A DNA stretch of 7,602 nucleotides from an uncultured Oscillospiraceae bacterium (GTDB lineage: Bacteria; Bacillota; Clostridia; Oscillospirales; Oscillospiraceae): assembly GCA_900758315.1 (NCBI GenBank), contig CAAERF010000511.1, forward strand, positions 1 through 7,602, read 5' to 3'. The notes beneath the pieces were generated by a model. It saw nothing but the letters and a program-made list of their open reading frames with translations. It searched no databases and was not told the origin of the DNA. Below, in pieces: positions 1 through 5,882 of this stretch; position 1 is the first letter of the stretch; each line of letters starts with the position of its first letter. Both the position numbers and the translations under genes were made by a program.

Positions 1-50
1 AAGACGGCACCGTCAGCTACTACAAAAAGGAGGCCGCGCTTGAATCCTGA
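1..50 (+). CDS. C-terminal end of an upstream gene (partial)
   Basis: Reading from base 3, an open frame gives the last 15 residues of a protein (DGTVSYYKKEAALES) and stops at TGA 48-50. The start lies outside the window. The composition (charged residues, aromatic pair, Lys/Glu) looks like a normal protein end. The following gene starts inside it at base 40, a typical overlap between co-translated genes, and the ribosome binding site of that gene (27-33) lies within this coding end. The tail is too short to assign a function. In this kind of element it would be another mobilization or replication gene, but that is only context. Confidence 0.5.
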   Translation, partial: DGTVSYYKKEAALES

Positions 51-705
51 CGTACTTTTGAACCGCATCCGTTTGGAGCAGCGCGGGCTCATCGATATCC
101 ACAAAAAGCTATACGAGATGGAACATCTGCTGCCCGCGCCCGACCCGATGCAGTTTGCCAAAACTGCCGAGAGCGCGGCACTTCTCAGTGAGAAAAGCAC
201 GGCGCGTCTTCGCAATATGTTCTTTTCTGTGTCTAACGAGCCGCCGATTTATTACTACCCCAAGGCAGCCGAGGTGCAGGGCATCCGCGTGTGGGCATCT
301 GATAATTATTTGCGAGTTCTGCTCCCTGCGCTTCTGCCGGATAAAAAGAAGCGGGACGGCTGTAAATTCCTTTTGCTGCCACTACAGGCGGCACTGGTGC
401 AAAGCGGACCACTTCCCCATTTCTCCGATTGCGTGATTTGCGTGGAGCATATCTATGACCACAATCTGCCAATCAAAGCCGTGCGGGATTATGACAATCT
501 GGAACTGAAAGCTGTCATAGATGTCATTGCTACATTCTGTCTGACAGACGATACCGGGGCGTTGTGCGATTCTTTCCAGACGACCCGATTTGGATATTCG
601 TCCTCTACCGTGATAACTGTAATGCCGAAAAATTGCTTTTCGGCATGGCTGAACGCCCCAAAATCGGCTGAAAACCGACCTCCACTTTTTCCTAAAAATA
701 CGTAA
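40..705 (+). CDS. DUF6100-like protein with a RusA-like acidic motif
   Basis: This is a 221-residue protein. The TTG start at 40 is preceded by a strong AAGGAGG (27-33) with 6-base spacing, and the next Met is 25 codons downstream, so TTG is preferred. Residues 1-62 are helical, probably a coiled coil. Residues 66-197 look like a compact alpha/beta domain. I recall the overall pattern from the uncharacterised DUF6100 family of Clostridia mobile elements, but have not verified this. Residues 150-171 contain D150-Y-D152-N153, K157, D161 and the pair D170-D171, followed by a beta-type segment (VITVMP, 191-196). This resembles the metal-binding core of RusA Holliday-junction resolvases (D-x-D-N..K...D...DD), except that the Lys sits one residue later. 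A nuclease or junction-binding role is therefore possible but unproven. The tail after 205 is Pro-rich and probably flexible. It overlaps the upstream gene by 11 bases. Confidence 0.8.
   Translation: MNPDVLLNRIRLEQRGLIDIHKKLYEMEHLLPAPDPMQFAKTAESAALLSEKSTARLRNMFFSVSNEPPIYYYPKAAEVQGIRVWASDNYLRVLLPALLPDKKKRDGCKFLLLPLQAALVQSGPLPHFSDCVICVEHIYDHNLPIKAVRDYDNLELKAVIDVIATFCLTDDTGALCDSFQTTRFGYSSSTVITVMPKNCFSAWLNAPKSAENRPPLFPKNT
622..646 (+). repeat. Perfect 10-bp inverted repeat inside the 3' end of the DUF6100-like gene
   Basis: ATGCCGAAAA (622-631) is followed by the 5-base loop ATTGC and the exact complement TTTTCGGCAT (637-646). No T-run follows, so it is not a simple intrinsic terminator. It lies within codons 195-203. 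A smaller hairpin, TCGG (664-667) with CCGA (675-678), follows immediately. It could slow ribosomes or protect the transcript end, or it could be chance. Confidence 0.5.
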
Positions 706-817
706 AAAACAGATACCTGTGCTTGAAAATGACTTTTCCGCGTTGTTGTAAGCCGATTCATACCCCAATCGGCAGCGACTTTCGCCGGAGTCAAAGAAGG
801 CACGGTTAAATTCCGAG
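706..817 (+). promoter_or_regulatory. Structured intergenic leader before the winged-helix gene
   Basis: This 112-base gap has no convincing ORF and no good sigma-A promoter. It contains a perfect 7-bp hairpin, GCCGATT (752-758) with AATCGGC (767-773) and an 8-base loop. A possible second hairpin is GACT (777-780) with AGTC (789-792). A second copy of AATCGGC lies upstream at 662-668, so GCCGATT has two mutually exclusive partners. ACCTC (678-682), near the end of the previous gene, is complementary to GAGGT (815-819), the only Shine-Dalgarno-like sequence next to the following gene. The layout suggests post-transcriptional control of that gene. No match to a named RNA family is claimed. Confidence 0.4.
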
Positions 818-1945
818 GTGATTTCTATTTCTTCTGCTTTTCCTGTCCTGCCCGCGCAAGACAGCCTCTATTATGAACTTTTGGCGCTTACAGCCATCTG
901 CGGCGAGGTTCCTTGTGCGTGTGCTGATCGTCTTACCTCAAGCAAAAGTTACCGAAAAAAAGTTGTGACGAGCCTGACACACGGCAAGCTCCTGCGCATC
1001 TTCTCCAAAGATCATCTTCGCGGCTATCGGCTCGGTATCCGTGGCAAACGTCTTTTGCGGGAACGAGCGCCAGAACGATTTCAATTCTATCTGTCAGGTC
1101 GCACCGACACCAACTCCATCAAATCATCCCCTGCCCGTCGTCTGCGGCTGCACCGTATTGCGCAAGCCTATGTCACGATGTTGAATGCAGGCGCGGCGAT
1201 TTATCGGGATGAAAAGCCCCCTGTATTTGTGCCTGGTGGCAGCAGTCCTTGCCGCATTGAATCAACCGCTTTTTATGATTCCCGCGAGATGAAAGAACTG
1301 GGTCTTGAAATGATAAAGGTTCACGGCTCCCGCATGGTAGGCTCACTGATGACCCCATCCCACACCTTTGCTGTGTTCAACGGCATGGATGCTGTTCCGA
1401 CCTTTGACACGCAAATCGAACAGCGGGGAAAAATCATGCTGCAAAATATCCGCTATATGCGGACTGGCGCAAGTCACACGCCTGATGGCATCCTGCTGTC
1501 CGATCAGTGGGCAGTGATGACTACTCTGCTGAAAGATGCAAAGACCTACAAGAAAGAACACTTCCTTTTTGGCGAAGGCTACGAACATTTCTACTTTCTC
1601 ACCAATGACTACCACGGCGAGACGCTGTTGTGGCTGCTCTGTCGCCCGGATGTCATCGGGCAACTAAACGCCACGCTGTTGCAAGAACTCCAGCTGCCTT
1701 GCCGTAATGCTTTCATCGAAAACGATGCTCGTACCGATGCAGGCGCGCCGATTCTGTTCTGCTATCTGCCGGATCTGCCGCGTCTGTTTCGATTCCTGTC
1801 TGCCTTGGAGTTGCTGCAAATGAAGTGGGCCATCCTCTGCTTTGATTTTCAGGCAGGCGCGCTGCGGCCACTCTGCGGCGACAAGGTCGAACTGCAGATC
1901 ATCGACTTTGCCGAGTTCGAGAGGAGGTTTCTGACTTCGCCATGA
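818..1945 (+). CDS. Winged-helix protein of replication-relaxation type
   Basis: This 375-residue protein has an N-terminal winged-helix-like segment at about 16-80 (helices LYYELLALTAI and SYRKKVVTSLTHGKLL, then a wing ending in GYRLGIRGKRLL). That layout is typical of the replication-relaxation family (Replic_Relax) found on Gram-positive plasmids and conjugative elements. Residues 107-125 are a basic helix. Residues 148-370 form a larger alpha/beta region with conserved-looking stretches (FLFGEGYEHFYFLTNDYHGE at 249-268 and FDFQAG at 342-347) and no catalytic motif I can name. The start is uncertain. GTG 818 lies inside the only nearby Shine-Dalgarno-like sequence (GAGGTGA, 815-821). An ATT codon at 827 would be correctly spaced from it, and AAGAAGG at 794-800 is too far away. 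Its stop overlaps the coupling-protein start as ATGA, so the two are probably co-translated. DNA binding in element processing or replication is inferred. Confidence 0.75.
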   Translation: MISISSAFPVLPAQDSLYYELLALTAICGEVPCACADRLTSSKSYRKKVVTSLTHGKLLRIFSKDHLRGYRLGIRGKRLLRERAPERFQFYLSGRTDTNSIKSSPARRLRLHRIAQAYVTMLNAGAAIYRDEKPPVFVPGGSSPCRIESTAFYDSREMKELGLEMIKVHGSRMVGSLMTPSHTFAVFNGMDAVPTFDTQIEQRGKIMLQNIRYMRTGASHTPDGILLSDQWAVMTTLLKDAKTYKKEHFLFGEGYEHFYFLTNDYHGETLLWLLCRPDVIGQLNATLLQELQLPCRNAFIENDARTDAGAPILFCYLPDLPRLFRFLSALELLQMKWAILCFDFQAGALRPLCGDKVELQIIDFAEFERRFLTSP

Positions 1946-3849
1946 AACGTCCTTCAAAAAGATGGCAGATTCTGTTGGCAGTCACGCTGCTGCTCTACGC
2001 CTGCGGCTACTTGACGCAGTTCATCGGCAACTATGCTGTCTGGCAGAAAAACGGCGGTATGCCGGGCGGTACTTCCCCGCCGTTTTCCTCTTTGACGCCG
2101 CTGGCTTGCCTCAAAGGTATTTTGTGGTTTCCGTACAGCCTTTACTGTATGGCAGGCTGCGCAGCAGCAGTCGCCGCGATTTTCCTGTACCGAAAGTTAT
2201 TCAGCCAAGATGCCTTAACGGATTCTGAGCGCAACTTTGATTTCTCTGCGAAAGGCACTTACGGCACGTCCGGCTGGATGCAGCCGCGAGAAATTCCTGC
2301 TGTGCTGAATATAGTTTCCGACCTGTCCCAGCATACGGGCACCGTGCTGGGGATTCTCGACGGCAGGTTTCTTTGCATCCCGGAGAAAACCCGTATGAAC
2401 GGCAACCTCGCCGTCTACGGTGCCAGCGGCTCGATGAAAACCCGTTCGTTCTGTATGAACCGCATCCTGCAAAGCGCTGCCCGCGGAGAGTCGCTGATTA
2501 TCTGTGACCCCAAATCGGAACTCTACGAAAAATCCAGCGAATATATGCGAGTTTTGGGCTACACGGTGCGGGTGTTCAACCTCGTCAGCCCCGAAAATTC
2601 CGATTCATGGAACTGCCTGAAAGAAATTGAGGGGCAGGAGCTGATGGCGCAGCTTTTCGTGGATGTCATCATTAAGAATACCAACGGCACAGGCAAGAGC
2701 GATCGTTTCTGGGATTCCGGCGAGATGAATCTGTTGAAAGCGCTGGTCTTATACGTTGACCTCACCTACCCGCCGGAACAGCGGAATATTGGTGAGGTGT
2801 ACAACCTTATCACGCAATGCAGCGAAAGTCAGTTGGACAGCCTGTTTGATGTTCTGCCACTGACACACCCCGCCAAAGCACCGTACAGCCTGTACCAGCG
2901 GGCCTCGGATTCGGTGCGCAGCGGTGTTATCAGCGGGCTGGGCAGCCGGTTGCAAGTATTTCAGTCTGAGCTGATTAAGAAAATTACTGCGTATGACGAA
3001 ATCAGCCTTGAACTGCCAGGGCAGCAGCCCTGCGCCTACTATCTAGTCACCAGCGATCAAGACAGCACCTTTGACTTTCTTGCATCGCTGTTCCTGTCCT
3101 TTGCCTTCATCAAACTCGTCCGATATGCCGATGCCAACTGCCCCGGCGGGCGGCTTCCTGTTCCGGTTCATGTGCTGGGCGAGGAATTGACCGCCTGTGG
3201 TACGATTTCCGAATTATCCCGGCGCATCAGCGTCATTCGCTCCCGCAACATCTCTATGTCCTGCGTATTCCAGAATCTTGCCGGTCTGCAAAACCGCTAT
3301 CCGCAGAACCAGTGGCAGGAGATTTTGGGCAACTGCGATGTGCAGCTTTTTCTCGGCTGCACGGATCAGCTGACCGCCGAATACGTTTCCCAGCGTACCG
3401 GCATCGCCAGCGTGGCGGTGTCCAGTACCTCCAAGGTTCTAAGCACCCTGCGCGTCTCCGACTACACGCCACAATACCGCGAAAGCAGCGGCGTTGGCAA
3501 ACGACCGGTGCTTACCCCGGATGAAGTGCTGCGCCTGCCGGTAGATGAAGCGCTCGTGATATTGCGCGGCCACAAGGTTCTGAAAGTCCACAAGATGGAC
3601 TACTCTCTGCACCCCGCTTACAAGCAGTTGCGGGAGTGCAAAGCATCTGCCCATATCCCGGAATGGCGGAAAGTCTTACCAGAAACACTCGAAGCTCCCC
3701 CGGCGGAAACAGCTAAGGCGTCACCTAAGGTGCCGCCTAGACGCCGCGGCCGTCCCGCCAAATCAAAAGCGGTGGTTGCCACCGACAAAGAATCTATCAT
3801 AACAAAACCTGAAAACGAAAAGGAGATTCCTCATGGAAATGAACAGTGA
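1942..3849 (+). CDS. VirD4/TraG-like type IV coupling protein
   Basis: This 635-residue membrane ATPase would link the relaxase-DNA complex to a type IV secretion channel. Two membrane segments lie at about 8-29 and 62-83, leaving the ATPase domain in the cytoplasm. The P-loop is G160-A-S-G-S-M-K166-T167, with Met where most Walker A motifs have Gly. CDPKSELYEKSSEY (188-201) and SDSWNCL (220-226) are typical of TraG-type coupling proteins. The Walker B position reads VHVLGEEL (409-416), with Gly instead of the usual Asp and with E414/E415 retained. SRNISMSCVFQNLAGLQNRY (434-453) and GNCDVQLFLGCTD (463-475) match the later TraG motifs. The tail (582-612) is rich in Pro and basic residues and contains an AT-hook-like RRRGRPAK (600-607). 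ATG 1942 overlaps the previous stop. GAGGAGG (1921-1927) is 14 bases upstream, so coupled re-initiation is likely. The length is normal for the family. Confidence 0.95.
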   Translation: MKRPSKRWQILLAVTLLLYACGYLTQFIGNYAVWQKNGGMPGGTSPPFSSLTPLACLKGILWFPYSLYCMAGCAAAVAAIFLYRKLFSQDALTDSERNFDFSAKGTYGTSGWMQPREIPAVLNIVSDLSQHTGTVLGILDGRFLCIPEKTRMNGNLAVYGASGSMKTRSFCMNRILQSAARGESLIICDPKSELYEKSSEYMRVLGYTVRVFNLVSPENSDSWNCLKEIEGQELMAQLFVDVIIKNTNGTGKSDRFWDSGEMNLLKALVLYVDLTYPPEQRNIGEVYNLITQCSESQLDSLFDVLPLTHPAKAPYSLYQRASDSVRSGVISGLGSRLQVFQSELIKKITAYDEISLELPGQQPCAYYLVTSDQDSTFDFLASLFLSFAFIKLVRYADANCPGGRLPVPVHVLGEELTACGTISELSRRISVIRSRNISMSCVFQNLAGLQNRYPQNQWQEILGNCDVQLFLGCTDQLTAEYVSQRTGIASVAVSSTSKVLSTLRVSDYTPQYRESSGVGKRPVLTPDEVLRLPVDEALVILRGHKVLKVHKMDYSLHPAYKQLRECKASAHIPEWRKVLPETLEAPPAETAKASPKVPPRRRGRPAKSKAVVATDKESIITKPENEKEIPHGNEQ

Positions 3850-4870
3850 CATTTTTACCCCCGACCTGCCTATCCCCGAACTTGTGGAGTTTGAGGATGC
3901 ACCCATTCCCGCCCCTGTCGAAGAAGAAAAGCCTGCCGAGACTCCCCCGCCCCGCCGCAGACGCAAAGCGGATGCCCCGGTGCTGACCATTGAAAGCGGT
4001 GACGAAATCGAAACCGAGGATGCCCGCGAAGCTGCTGCCTGGCACGAAATTCACAACGCCTACCGCACACGGCGCATCCTCTTCGCACCGTTGGGCGGTA
4101 TCGAGCAGACCGACAGCGGCAAGACGATTGCCGTTGTGGACTACAACGGCTTCCGCATCGTCATTCCTCTCAAAGAAATGATGGTCGCCCCGAGCGCTGC
4201 CAACAGTACCGACAGCATGGCCGTCCGCCAGATGAAGCTGCTGGGCAATATGCTGGGCGCGGAAATCGACTTTGTCATCCTGGGTATTGACTCCAAGAGC
4301 CGCAGTGTGGTTGCCAGCCGCCGCGAAGCCATGATGCGCAAACGCCAGCTTTTCTATTTCAGCCCAGATGCCAACGGTGAGTACCGCGTCCGGGAGGGGC
4401 GCGTGGTGCAGGCTCGCGTTATTGCCGTTGCCGACAAATCCATCCGTGTGGAGATTTTCGGCGTGGAGTGTTCCATCATGGCGCGGAATCTGGCATGGGA
4501 CTGGATCGGTGATGCCCATGACCGTTTTGCTGTGGGCGACCAGATTCTTGTCCGCGTGACCGAAGTGAACAAAACCTCACAGGAAGAAATGTCTGTCCAC
4601 GCTGATGTCAAAAGCATCACCGAGAATACCAGCCGCGAAGCCTTGAAGCGTTGCCGTGTGCAGAGCAAATACGCCGGCCGCGTCACCGATGTACATAAAG
4701 GCATCGTCTATGTGCGGCTTTCCAACGGTGTCAACGCCGTGGCTCACTCCTGCTATGACCGCCGCACACCCGGCAAAAAGGACGACGTCAGCTTTGTGGT
4801 AACAAAGCTGGACGAGGAACGTAGCATCGCCGTGGGTATTATCACCCGCATTATCCGTCAGAATCTGTAA
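3833..4870 (+). CDS. Protein with three S1-like OB-fold segments
   Basis: This is a 345-residue protein. ATG 3833 has AAAAGGAGA (3818-3825) 7 bases upstream, and a second in-frame ATG lies at 3839. The gene starts inside the last codons of the coupling-protein gene. Residues 1-65 are acidic and Pro-rich, probably disordered, with a basic cluster PPPRRRRK (38-45) that echoes the tail of the coupling protein. Three S1-like beta-rich units follow: about 80-165 (ending DSKSRSVVASRREAM), about 188-262 (RVVQARVIAVADKSIRVEIFG ... GDQILVRVTEV) and about 278-341 (YAGRVTDVHKGIVYVRLSNG ... VVTKLDEERSIAVGII). The third unit is the clearest. S1 domains bind single-stranded nucleic acid, so binding of transferred single-stranded DNA or of mRNA is plausible. 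The position next to the coupling protein favours a role in transfer, but this is inference. Confidence 0.85.
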   Translation: MEMNSDIFTPDLPIPELVEFEDAPIPAPVEEEKPAETPPPRRRRKADAPVLTIESGDEIETEDAREAAAWHEIHNAYRTRRILFAPLGGIEQTDSGKTIAVVDYNGFRIVIPLKEMMVAPSAANSTDSMAVRQMKLLGNMLGAEIDFVILGIDSKSRSVVASRREAMMRKRQLFYFSPDANGEYRVREGRVVQARVIAVADKSIRVEIFGVECSIMARNLAWDWIGDAHDRFAVGDQILVRVTEVNKTSQEEMSVHADVKSITENTSREALKRCRVQSKYAGRVTDVHKGIVYVRLSNGVNAVAHSCYDRRTPGKKDDVSFVVTKLDEERSIAVGIITRIIRQNL

Positions 4871-4873
4871 CCG

Positions 4874-4948
4874 ATGAACCGTGAGCAGTCCCGGCGGCTG
4901 CCCATCTTTTACATGAAAGGATTCGTAAAATGGCTGTTTTTCGCGTAG
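4874..4948 (+). CDS. Possible 24-codon small ORF before the initiator gene
   Basis: An ATG three bases after the S1-protein stop opens a 24-codon frame (MNREQSRRLPIFYMKGFVKW, then LFFA) ending at TAG 4948, inside the next gene. The peptide has a basic N-terminus and a hydrophobic C-terminus. No Shine-Dalgarno precedes it, so translation would need re-initiation after the upstream stop. Its stop lies 18 bases past the start of the initiator gene, which would suit translational coupling. It may also be chance, and there is no family evidence. Confidence 0.2.
   Translation: MNREQSRRLPIFYMKGFVKWLFFA
4885..4910 (+). terminator. Weak hairpin with T-run between the S1 and initiator genes
   Basis: GCAGTC (4885-4890) can pair with GGCTGC (4896-4901) through five Watson-Crick pairs and one G-T pair, with a 5-base loop. 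CCATCTTTT follows. The stem is short and the T-run interrupted, so at most it attenuates. It also overlaps the possible small ORF. Confidence 0.2.
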
Positions 4949-5748
4949 AGCGCATTAAGGATTATACCGTTATGAGCAATCATCATCTTCGCAATAAAAA
5001 TTTGTCACTGAAAGCAAAGGGCCTGCTGTCGCAGATGCTTTCCCTGCCGGACGACTGGGATTATACCCTCAAAGGGCTTGCCGCCATCAACAAGGAGAGC
5101 GTTGACGCTATCCGTACAGCCATTTGGGAACTGGAGGACACAGGGTATGTGGTGCGTACCCGCGTCCGGGATGAACGCGGCTGTCTGCGAGGCTGCGATT
5201 ACTATGTCTATGAGTACCCGCAAGCGTCCTCGTCCGGCTCCGATGGCAGCGCTGAATCCGTGCCGCCTATGCTGGAACCCCTTGCATCGGATTCTGCTGT
5301 ACAGGAAAATCCCATACAATTAAATAAAGAAATACAAAATAAAGAGAAACAAAATACGGATCTGATCTTATCCGAGAGCGAGACCGTGCGGACAAAAGTC
5401 CGCGACAACATTGAGCTGGACCTGCTTTGCCGCAATCAGCCGGAGAGCGCCCCCGTGATGCAGGAAATCTACGAGTTGGTCGTGGAGACAATCCAGCTTC
5501 GCAGCCCTGTACTGCGGCTTGGAAACAACCTGTTCCCGATGGCCTTGGTGCGGGAACGGCTGTTACAGCTGACAAGCGAGCATATCCGTTTTGTCCTTGA
5601 TGGCCTGCGTAATCTGCACACAGACGTTAAAAATCTCAAAAAGTACCTTCTGACGATGCTGTTCAATGCGCCTGTCACGCTGAACGGCAGGACGATGCTG
5701 GATGTACGCAAATCTGTCGGTGGCGGATCCCGTCCGATGCTGGCGTAA
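4930..5748 (+). CDS. Replication-initiator-like protein (winged helix + DUF6017-like)
   Basis: This is a 272-residue protein. ATG 4930 is preceded by GAAAGGA (4915-4921) at 8-base spacing. The N-terminus (FRVERIKDYTVMSNHHLRNK, 4-23, then LSLKAKGLLSQMLSLPDDWDY, 25-45) is the characteristic opening of the helix-turn-helix initiator-like proteins of Clostridia plasmids and conjugative elements. The winged helix runs to about residue 96. Residues 98-150 form a Ser/Glu/Asn-rich linker that contains a five-residue repeat (NKEIQ, NKEKQ, NTDLI). Residues 150-256 (RDNIELDLLC ... LTSEHIRFVLDGLR ... NLKKYLLTMLFNAP) match what I recall of DUF6017, which usually follows such winged helices. The likely role is binding the element's origin and recruiting replication proteins after excision. 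A purely regulatory role is possible. The repeats in the linker are listed separately. Confidence 0.85.
   Translation: MAVFRVERIKDYTVMSNHHLRNKNLSLKAKGLLSQMLSLPDDWDYTLKGLAAINKESVDAIRTAIWELEDTGYVVRTRVRDERGCLRGCDYYVYEYPQASSSGSDGSAESVPPMLEPLASDSAVQENPIQLNKEIQNKEKQNTDLILSESETVRTKVRDNIELDLLCRNQPESAPVMQEIYELVVETIQLRSPVLRLGNNLFPMALVRERLLQLTSEHIRFVLDGLRNLHTDVKNLKKYLLTMLFNAPVTLNGRTMLDVRKSVGGGSRPMLA
5307..5366 (+). repeat. 15-bp iteron-like direct repeats inside the initiator gene
   Basis: AAAT recurs at 5307, 5322, 5337 and 5352, exactly 15 bases apart. The two central units share AAATAAAGA (5322-5330 and 5337-5345) and end in similar AAYACA-type sequence. The third unit is AAATACGGA (5352-5360). The region is strongly AT-rich against GC-richer flanks and encodes the five-residue repeats of the linker. 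In RepA_N plasmids the replication origin lies in repeats within the initiator coding sequence, so an origin here is an attractive but unproven reading. Confidence 0.5.
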
Positions 5749-5882
5749 CGCCGCGAAGATATGAACAAATTGTAAAATTTGAAAAAGTGGCCGAAATTTT
5801 TTAATTTTTTCGTGTGAGATGACAGTAATAAGGGCAAATAGGTTTTTTCGGCCTATTTTCAACAAATTGGAGGTGAAATTCT
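5749..5882 (+). promoter_or_regulatory. Switch-like structured leader of the DUF3268 gene
   Basis: This AT-rich 134-base leader can fold in two exclusive ways. In the first, two local hairpins form: CAAATT (5766-5771) with AATTTG (5776-5781), and AAATAGG (5836-5842) with CCTATTT (5852-5858). In the second, one long imperfect helix forms: AATTTG (5776-5781) with CAAATT (5863-5868), AAAA (5782-5785) with TTTT (5856-5859), and GGCCGAAA (5789-5796) with TTTCGGCC (5846-5853). The long helix ends directly against the Shine-Dalgarno GGAGG (5869-5873) and could limit its access. A conserved cis-regulatory motif named DUF3268 RNA has been reported upstream of DUF3268 genes, and this leader is a natural candidate. 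I cannot confirm a match to its consensus. A weak promoter, TTGAAA (5779) with TAATTT (5802) at 17-base spacing, is possible but poor. Confidence 0.5.

Noticed and set aside
622..646. Intrinsic terminator reading of the 10-bp hairpin
   Set aside because: No T-run follows the stem and coding sequence continues for 57 bases.
723..751. Possible promoter TTGAAA with TTGTAA at 17-base spacing
   Set aside because: The -10 box matches the consensus at too few positions, and nothing else supports a start there.
382..803. Minus-strand frames of 104 and 128 codons over the DUF6100-like gene and leader
   Set aside because: They are antisense to the supported gene and to the hairpin region, with unconvincing composition and no ribosome binding site.
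3722..3732. Inverted repeat CACCT-A-AGGTG near the end of the coupling-protein gene
   Set aside because: The arms are too short with a one-base centre, lie in coding sequence, and are likely chance.
3797..4519. A 240-codon open frame on the minus strand across the S1-protein gene
   Set aside because: It lies opposite a well-supported gene with a good ribosome binding site, its translation has the His/Ala-rich composition typical of antisense frames in GC-rich genes, and no ribosome binding site or family pattern is visible.
5469..5837. Minus-strand frame of 122 codons over the end of the initiator gene and its downstream gap
   Set aside because: Most of it is antisense to the DUF6017-like domain, and the rest falls in the AT-rich leader. 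No credible start region or domain is seen.
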